Shown here in pieces: positions 58,940 to 64,000 of a stretch of DNA of 64,000 nucleotides. Under the pieces are notes generated by a model. That model was not told the origin of the DNA. It did not search any database and saw only the letters and a program-made list of their open reading frames with translations. Every line of letters begins with the position of its first letter. The first letter of the stretch is position 1. Location of the stretch: positions 452,033-516,032 of the forward strand of contig JAKSZT010054011.1 in NCBI GenBank assembly GCA_026826555.1, in the 5' to 3' direction. A program made the translations under genes and the position numbers. Source of the DNA: Tolypeutes matacus. Taxonomy: Eukaryota; Chordata; Mammalia; Cingulata; Chlamyphoridae.

Positions 58940-60218
58940 AAAATAATAGTTGGAGACTTCAATATACCACTCAGTATTGGATAGAACACCTGGACAGAGG
59001 ATAAATAAACAGAGAGATTGAATAATACAATAAGTGAACTAGATCTAACAGAAATCTATAGAGCATTGCACCCCAAAACAGCAGAATATTCATTCTTTTC
59101 AAGTGCTCATGGATCCTTCTCCAAGATAGACCATATGTTGGGTCACAAGACAAGTCTCAATAAATTTAAAAAGGTTGAAATTATATAAAACACTTTCTCT
59201 GATCATAACAGAATGAAAAGGGAAAGCAATAATGGACAGAAAAAGAGAAAATTCATAAATATATGGAGATTAAACAACCAGCGGGTCAAGGAAGAAATTG
59301 CAAGAGAATTCGGCAAATATCTTGAGATGAATTAAAATGAGAACATAACATAACAAAACCTATGGGACACTGCAAAGGCAGTGCTGAGAGGGAAATTTAT
59401 AGCCCTCAATGCTTACAGTAAAAAAGAAGAAAGACCTAAAATTAAAGATCAAACCTACAAGAATTAGAAAAAGAACAAACTAATCTCAAGCCAAGCTGAA
59501 GGAAAGAAATAGTAACTGATCAGGTCAGAAATCAATGAAATTGAGGAAAAAAAAAAAAAAACAAAAAACAAAAAACAAAAAACAAAAAAAAAACGGAGAG
59601 AATCAACAAAACCAAAAGTTGTTCCTTTGAGAAGATCAACAAAATCAACAAACCCTTATCTAGACTGACAAAGGAAAAAGAGAAGACACAAATTAATCAG
59701 AAATGAGAGGGGGGACATTACCACTGACCCCATAGAAATATGAGAGATCATAAAAGGATACTATGAACAACTGTATGCCAAAAAATTAGAAAATGTAGAT
59801 GAGATGGACAAATTCCTGAAAACACGTGAACCACTTACACTGACTTTAGAAGAAATAGAAGTCTTCAACAAACCAGTCACAAGTGAAGATATTGAAACAG
59901 TCATCAAAAACCTCCCAAAGATGAAAAGCTCAGGACCAGATGGCTTCACAGGTGAATTCTACCAATCATTCAAAGATGAACTAATACCAATCTTGCTCAA
60001 GCTCTTCCAAAAAATTGAACAGGAGAGAATGCTACCAAACTCATTCTATGAAGCCAACCTTACCCTAATACCGAAACCACATAAATAGACTACAAAAAAA
60101 AGACAACTACAGGCCAATATCTCTAATAAATATAGACACAAAAATCCTCCACAACATACTTGCAAACAGAATCCAAAAGCACATTAAAAGAATTATACAC
60201 CACTATCAAATGGGTTTT

Positions 60219-60398
60219 TTTTTTTTTAAGATTTTACTTATTTATTCATTTATCCCCCCCCTGCTGCTTGTGCTTGCTGGGCCAGCCAACCACGCCGTGC
60301 GGGCGGGCTTTTGCCTTCACCAGGAGGCCCCGGGTATCAAACCCGGGGACTCCCATATGGTAAACGGGAGCCCTACTGATTGAGCCACAGCTGCTTCC
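60219..60398 (-). mobile_element. tRNA-derived SINE (DAS type) inside L1 ORF2
   Basis: Same subfamily as 21,835 with intact A and B boxes, flanked by a perfect 16-bp duplication CTATCAAATGGGTTTT (60,203-60,218 and 60,399-60,414). Removing it restores the RT reading region of the host L1, so it is younger than that L1. Confidence 0.92.
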
Positions 60399-63145
60399 CT
60401 ATCAAATGGGTTTTATCCCAGGTATGCAAGTGTGGTTCAACATAAGAAAATCAATTAGCATAATAAACCACATTTATAAATTGAAGAAGAAAAATCATGT
60501 GATCCCCTCGATTGATGCAGAAAAGGCATTTGACAAAATACAGCACACTTTCTTAATAAAAACACTCCAAAAGATAGGAATAGAAGGAACCTTTCTCAAT
60601 ATGGTAAAGTGCATGTATGAAAAATCTACAGCTAGCATTGTACTCAATGGTGAAAGACTGAAAGCTTTCCCTTTGAGATCAGGAACAAGACAGGGATGCC
60701 CACTTTCACCATTAATATTCAATATTGAACTAGAAGTTCTAGCTAGAGCAATTAGACTAGACAAAGAAATAAAAGGCACCCAAATAGGAAAGGAAGAAGT
60801 AAAACTTTCACTATTCACTGATGACATGTCCTATATCTGGAAAATCCTGAAAAATCCACAACAAAGATACCAGAATTAATGAACAATTTCAGCAAAGTTG
60901 CGGGATACAAAGTTAATATGCAAAAATCAATAGCGTTTCTGTACACTACTGATGTGCAATCCGAGGAGGAAATCAGAAAAAAAAGTTCCTTTTATAATAG
61001 CAACAAAAACAATCAAATATTTTGGAATAAACAACCAAGGACTTAAAGGACCTGTATTCAGAAAACTATAAAACATTGCTAAAAGAAACTGAAGAAGATC
61101 TATTAAATAAATGGAAGTACATTCCACGTTCATGGATTGGGAGACTAAATATTGTTAAGATGTCAGTTCTACCAAAACTGATTTACAGATTCAACGCAAT
61201 CCCAATAAAAATCCCAACAGCCTGTTTTGCAGAATTTGAAGTCAATAATCAAATTTATTTGGAAGCTAAGGGACCCTGAATAGCAAAATATGTTTTAAAA
61301 AAGAAGAGTGAAGTTGGAGGACTCTCACTTCCTGACTTAAAAGCATATTATCTAGCTTCAGTGATAAAAACATCATGGTACTGGCATAAATGCAGACCGA
61401 TTGACCAATGGAATCAAATTGAAAACTCAGAAATTGACCCTCATATCTACAGTCAAGCAATTTTTAACAAGGTTGTTAAGCCCTCCCAGCTGGGCCAGAA
61501 CAGTCTATTCAACATATGGTGCTGGGAGAACTGGATAGCCATATCCAAAAGAAAGAAAGAGGTCCCCTATCTCACACTTTATACAAAAATTAACTCAAAA
61601 TTGATAAAGGACTTAAATATAAAAAACAACAACCATAAATCTAGAAGAAAATGTAGGAAAATATCGGCAAGATCTTGATGTAGGCAGTAGTTTCTTAAAC
61701 CTTATGCCCAAAGCATGAGCAACAAAAGAAAAAAATAAACAAATGAGACCTCCTCAAAATTTAACACTTTTGCACCTCCAAGGACTTTGTCAAAAGGGTG
61801 AAAAGGCAGCTCACTCAATGGGAGAAAATATTTGGTAATTACATCTCTGATAAGGGTTTAATATCCATGACCTATAAGGAGATCATACAACTCAGCAATA
61901 AAAAGACAGAGTATCCAATTTAAAAAATGGTCAAAAGACTTGAAAAGACAACTCTCCAAAGAAGAAATACAAATGGTGGAGAAACACATGAAAAAATGTT
62001 CAACATCACTAGTGATTAGGGAAATGCAAATCAAAACTACAATGAGATATAATTTCACACCTATTAGACTGGCCGCTATTAAAAAGTCAGAAAGCTATAA
62101 ATATTGGAGAGTACTTGGAGAGATAGGAATGCTTATTCACTGTTGGTGGGAATGTAGAATGGTACAGCCACTGTGGAGGACTGTTTGTCAGTTCCTAACA
62201 AAATTTAATATAAACTTGCCATGGGACCCTGTAATACCATTAATAGGTATATACCCAGAATAACTGAGAGCAATGACACAAATAGATATCTTCACATCAA
62301 TGTTCATACAAGCATTATTCATGATAGACAAAAGTTGGAAACAACCCAGGTATTCATCAACTGATAAATGGATAAACAAATTGTGGAGTATACACATGAT
62401 GGAATATTATGCAGCACTAAGAAGAAATAAAGTCGTGAAACATATGACAACATAGATGAACCTGGAAGACATTATGTTGAGTGAAGCAAACCAGACACAA
62501 AAGGGAAATTACTGTACGATTACCCTATTATGAACTAAATATATTTGAAATATAAATATATTACGTGAAAATATGAATATGAGTAGAATTGTATATATAA
62601 GACCATTTTTCCTTGAAGCTGAACAAATGTAAATTAATACTATACAATGTTAATATCATACCAAAAAAAAACCATTATACTAAAAGAAGGAGACCAGATA
62701 CAGAGCTCTACATACTATATTATTCCATTTACACAAAATGTAAATTTAAATCAATTCATAAAGATGAAAGATTAGTTGTTATGTAGGTCTGAGGAAGTAA
62801 TGCTAAGGGGTTTGGAGCCTTTCTTTTTGGAATAATGAAATTGTTCTAGAATTTTTAAGATGATGAATGTACAACATTGTGATTATACTAAAAGCCATTT
62901 GTTATATACTTTGGATAGAATAGCCAGCATCAGCACCTATGTACAGTGGGGGAAGCATAGAGAGATTGGGAGGTGAGGAATTTTCTTGTTTGTTTCTTTG
63001 CTTTCTTGTTTGTTATTATTAATATTGAAATAATGAAAATGCTTTACTAAAGATTGAAGTGATGAATGCAAAACTATGTGATTATATGTGATTATAGCAA
63101 ATACTATTGATTGTTAAAAAAAAAACAAAAACAAAAAAAAAAAAC

Positions 63146-63775
63146 CTGCTGTAACAGAAATGAAGAATGCCTTTGATGAATTCACTGGTAGACTGGACAT
63201 GACTGAGGAAAGTATCAGTGAACTTGAATTTGTCAGCAGAAACTCCCAATATTGAAAAGCAAAGAGAAAAAAAGAATGAAGAAAAAGAAAAAAAGTAGCA
63301 GAATATCCAAAAACTGTGGGACAATTATAAAAGGTGTAGCATATGTGTAGTGGAATACCAGAAGGAGAAGAAAGGGAGTAATGAACAAAAGAAATATTGA
63401 AGGAATAATGGCTGTGAATTTTCCAAGTTTAATGACAGACACCAAAACACAGATTCAGGAATCTCAGAGAAGATCAAGTAAGATAAATACAAAAGTAAAA
63501 AATATATATTAAAAAAAACTTAAAAAATTCTACACCTAGACATATCATATTCAAATAGAAGAAAACCAAAGATGAAGAGAGAATCTTGAATGAATCCAGA
63601 GGAAAAATACAGTGTACTTATAGAGGAACAAATAAAAGTATTACATTGGACTTCTCTTCAAAAACCATGCAAGCAAGAAGAGAATGGAGTGAAGTATTTA
63701 AAGCGTTTAAAGGAAAAAATCCCCACCCACCTAGAATTCTGAACTCAGTGAAATTATCCATTAAAAGTGAAGGGT
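63146..63775 (+). pseudogene. Old L1 ORF1, 3' part
   Basis: Continuation of the ORF1 interrupted at 55,976: coiled-coil end (63,150-63,260), RRM region (63,290-63,500) and C-terminal domain (63,586-63,777). Ends where the MED4-like sequence begins. Confidence 0.7.
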
Positions 63776-64000
63776 AGGCCTCTAGGTGCCGATGGCTGGC
63801 TGGAGGGCAGCATGACAGCATCATTGGGTTCAGAGAAGGAGAAGGAGCTGCCCAGAAGTGGCTCCGTAGTGGCCAGGGGTAATGGCATGCAAGAGTGGCT
63901 GCTGTTGGTGATGGACAATCTGGAGATTCTGTCAAAGGAACTTATAGAAATGCTGGCAATTTCAAGAAACCAAAAGATGCTACAGCCTGGAGAGGAAAAC
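63776..64000 (+). pseudogene. MED4-like: MED4-like sequence, 5' end, runs off the window
   Basis: An ATG at 63,812 opens 63 codons to the window edge. The last 27 or so residues, with SKELIEMLAISRNQK, closely match the N terminus of the Mediator subunit MED4, and an upstream EKEKE tract also fits. MED4 is a nuclear middle-module subunit of Mediator. The sequence continues through the region where an exon boundary would be expected without a splice signal, and it sits inside old L1 sequence, so a processed pseudogene is more likely than the real gene. The start region is diverged. An intact frame so far does not prove function. Confidence 0.75.

Larger units (their letters stand above)
57745..62455 (+). 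pseudogene. L1 ORF2 remnant with two insertions
   Basis: Endonuclease N-terminal part (57,745-58,170), then an L1-tail insertion, endonuclease end (58,940-59,260), linker (59,804-60,088), a DAS SINE, RT with [14 protein letters not shown] (60,406-60,830) and an FTDD in place of the FADD catalytic motif (near 60,817), thumb (61,076-61,678), and C terminus (61,940-62,455). Multiple stops. Confidence 0.85.
55977..63140 (+). mobile_element. Full-length L1 nested in an older L1
   Basis: 5' UTR (55,977-56,590), ORF1 (56,591-57,641), ORF2 (about 57,745-62,455) and 3' UTR to an A-rich end (63,113-63,143). The element splits the older ORF1 precisely between 'aatcaaaaacacc' and 'cctgctgtaacagaaatgaa', so it is an insertion there, though A-rich flanks blur the duplication. 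It holds an L1 tail (58,171-58,939) and a SINE (60,219-60,398). Stops and shifts disable it. Confidence 0.85.

Noticed and set aside
1..64000. CRISPR array, operon, riboswitch or phage-type system
   Set aside because: No regularly spaced repeats and no prokaryotic gene order. The DNA is mammalian repeat sequence.

Overview
This is a stretch of mammalian nuclear DNA that is almost entirely interspersed repeats. The best lineage clue is a set of tRNA-derived SINEs of the armadillo (DAS) type, at about 33.5, 42.2, 21.8 and 60.2 kb. They occur alongside MIR and L2 relics, several LINE-1 generations, MaLR/ERV-L LTRs and a hAT element. A xenarthran, most likely an armadillo, is the best guess. No spliced host gene can be supported, so the window reads as intergenic or deep intronic sequence. 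All identifications come from reading the sequence, not from database searches.

Layout. 0-7.5 kb: L1 fragments, including an L1 with a 5' inversion and an LTR inserted in it. 7.5-21 kb: the least repeat-dense part, with MIR and L2-like relics, two old L1 tails, one solo LTR and two AT-rich unique blocks that could be conserved noncoding DNA. 21-24.1 kb: an LTR remnant, a short GC-rich mRNA 3'-end retrocopy and a DAS SINE, both with clean target-site duplications, then a decayed class III ERV pol. 24.1-32.4 kb: an MLT1-like LTR split by a full-length minus-strand L1. That L1 carries a 348-bp tandem duplication, and one copy contains an intact, intronless 246-codon MBD3L2-like ORF (retrocopy). 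It also contains a 10-N assembly gap with a false 47-bp repeat. 33.5-41.4 kb: a dimeric SINE and an old full-length L1 interrupted by LTRs and by an inverted L1 3' end. 42.2-46.5 kb: a dimeric composite SINE, a complete MaLR provirus (LTR-internal-LTR, 5-bp TSD) and a solo LTR. 47.3 kb: a retroposed U1 snRNA. 49.9-52.4 kb: an internally deleted ERV-L provirus keeping integrase and dUTPase remnants, with a hAT element inside. 54-63.8 kb: an old L1 broken by an LTR and by a younger full-length L1, which itself contains an L1 3'-UTR insertion with a 91-bp patch of L1 ORF2 sequence and a DAS SINE. The right edge (63,812-64,000) carries the start of a MED4-like ORF, probably a retrocopy.

The window has little gene cooperation to describe. 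Its logic is stratigraphic: nested insertions with readable target-site duplications give a relative chronology. The item most likely to have a function is the MBD3L2-like retrocopy. The most unusual structural signals are the perfect 91-bp L1 patch, the 5'-inverted L1, and the tandem duplication in which only one copy carries the MBD3L retrocopy.
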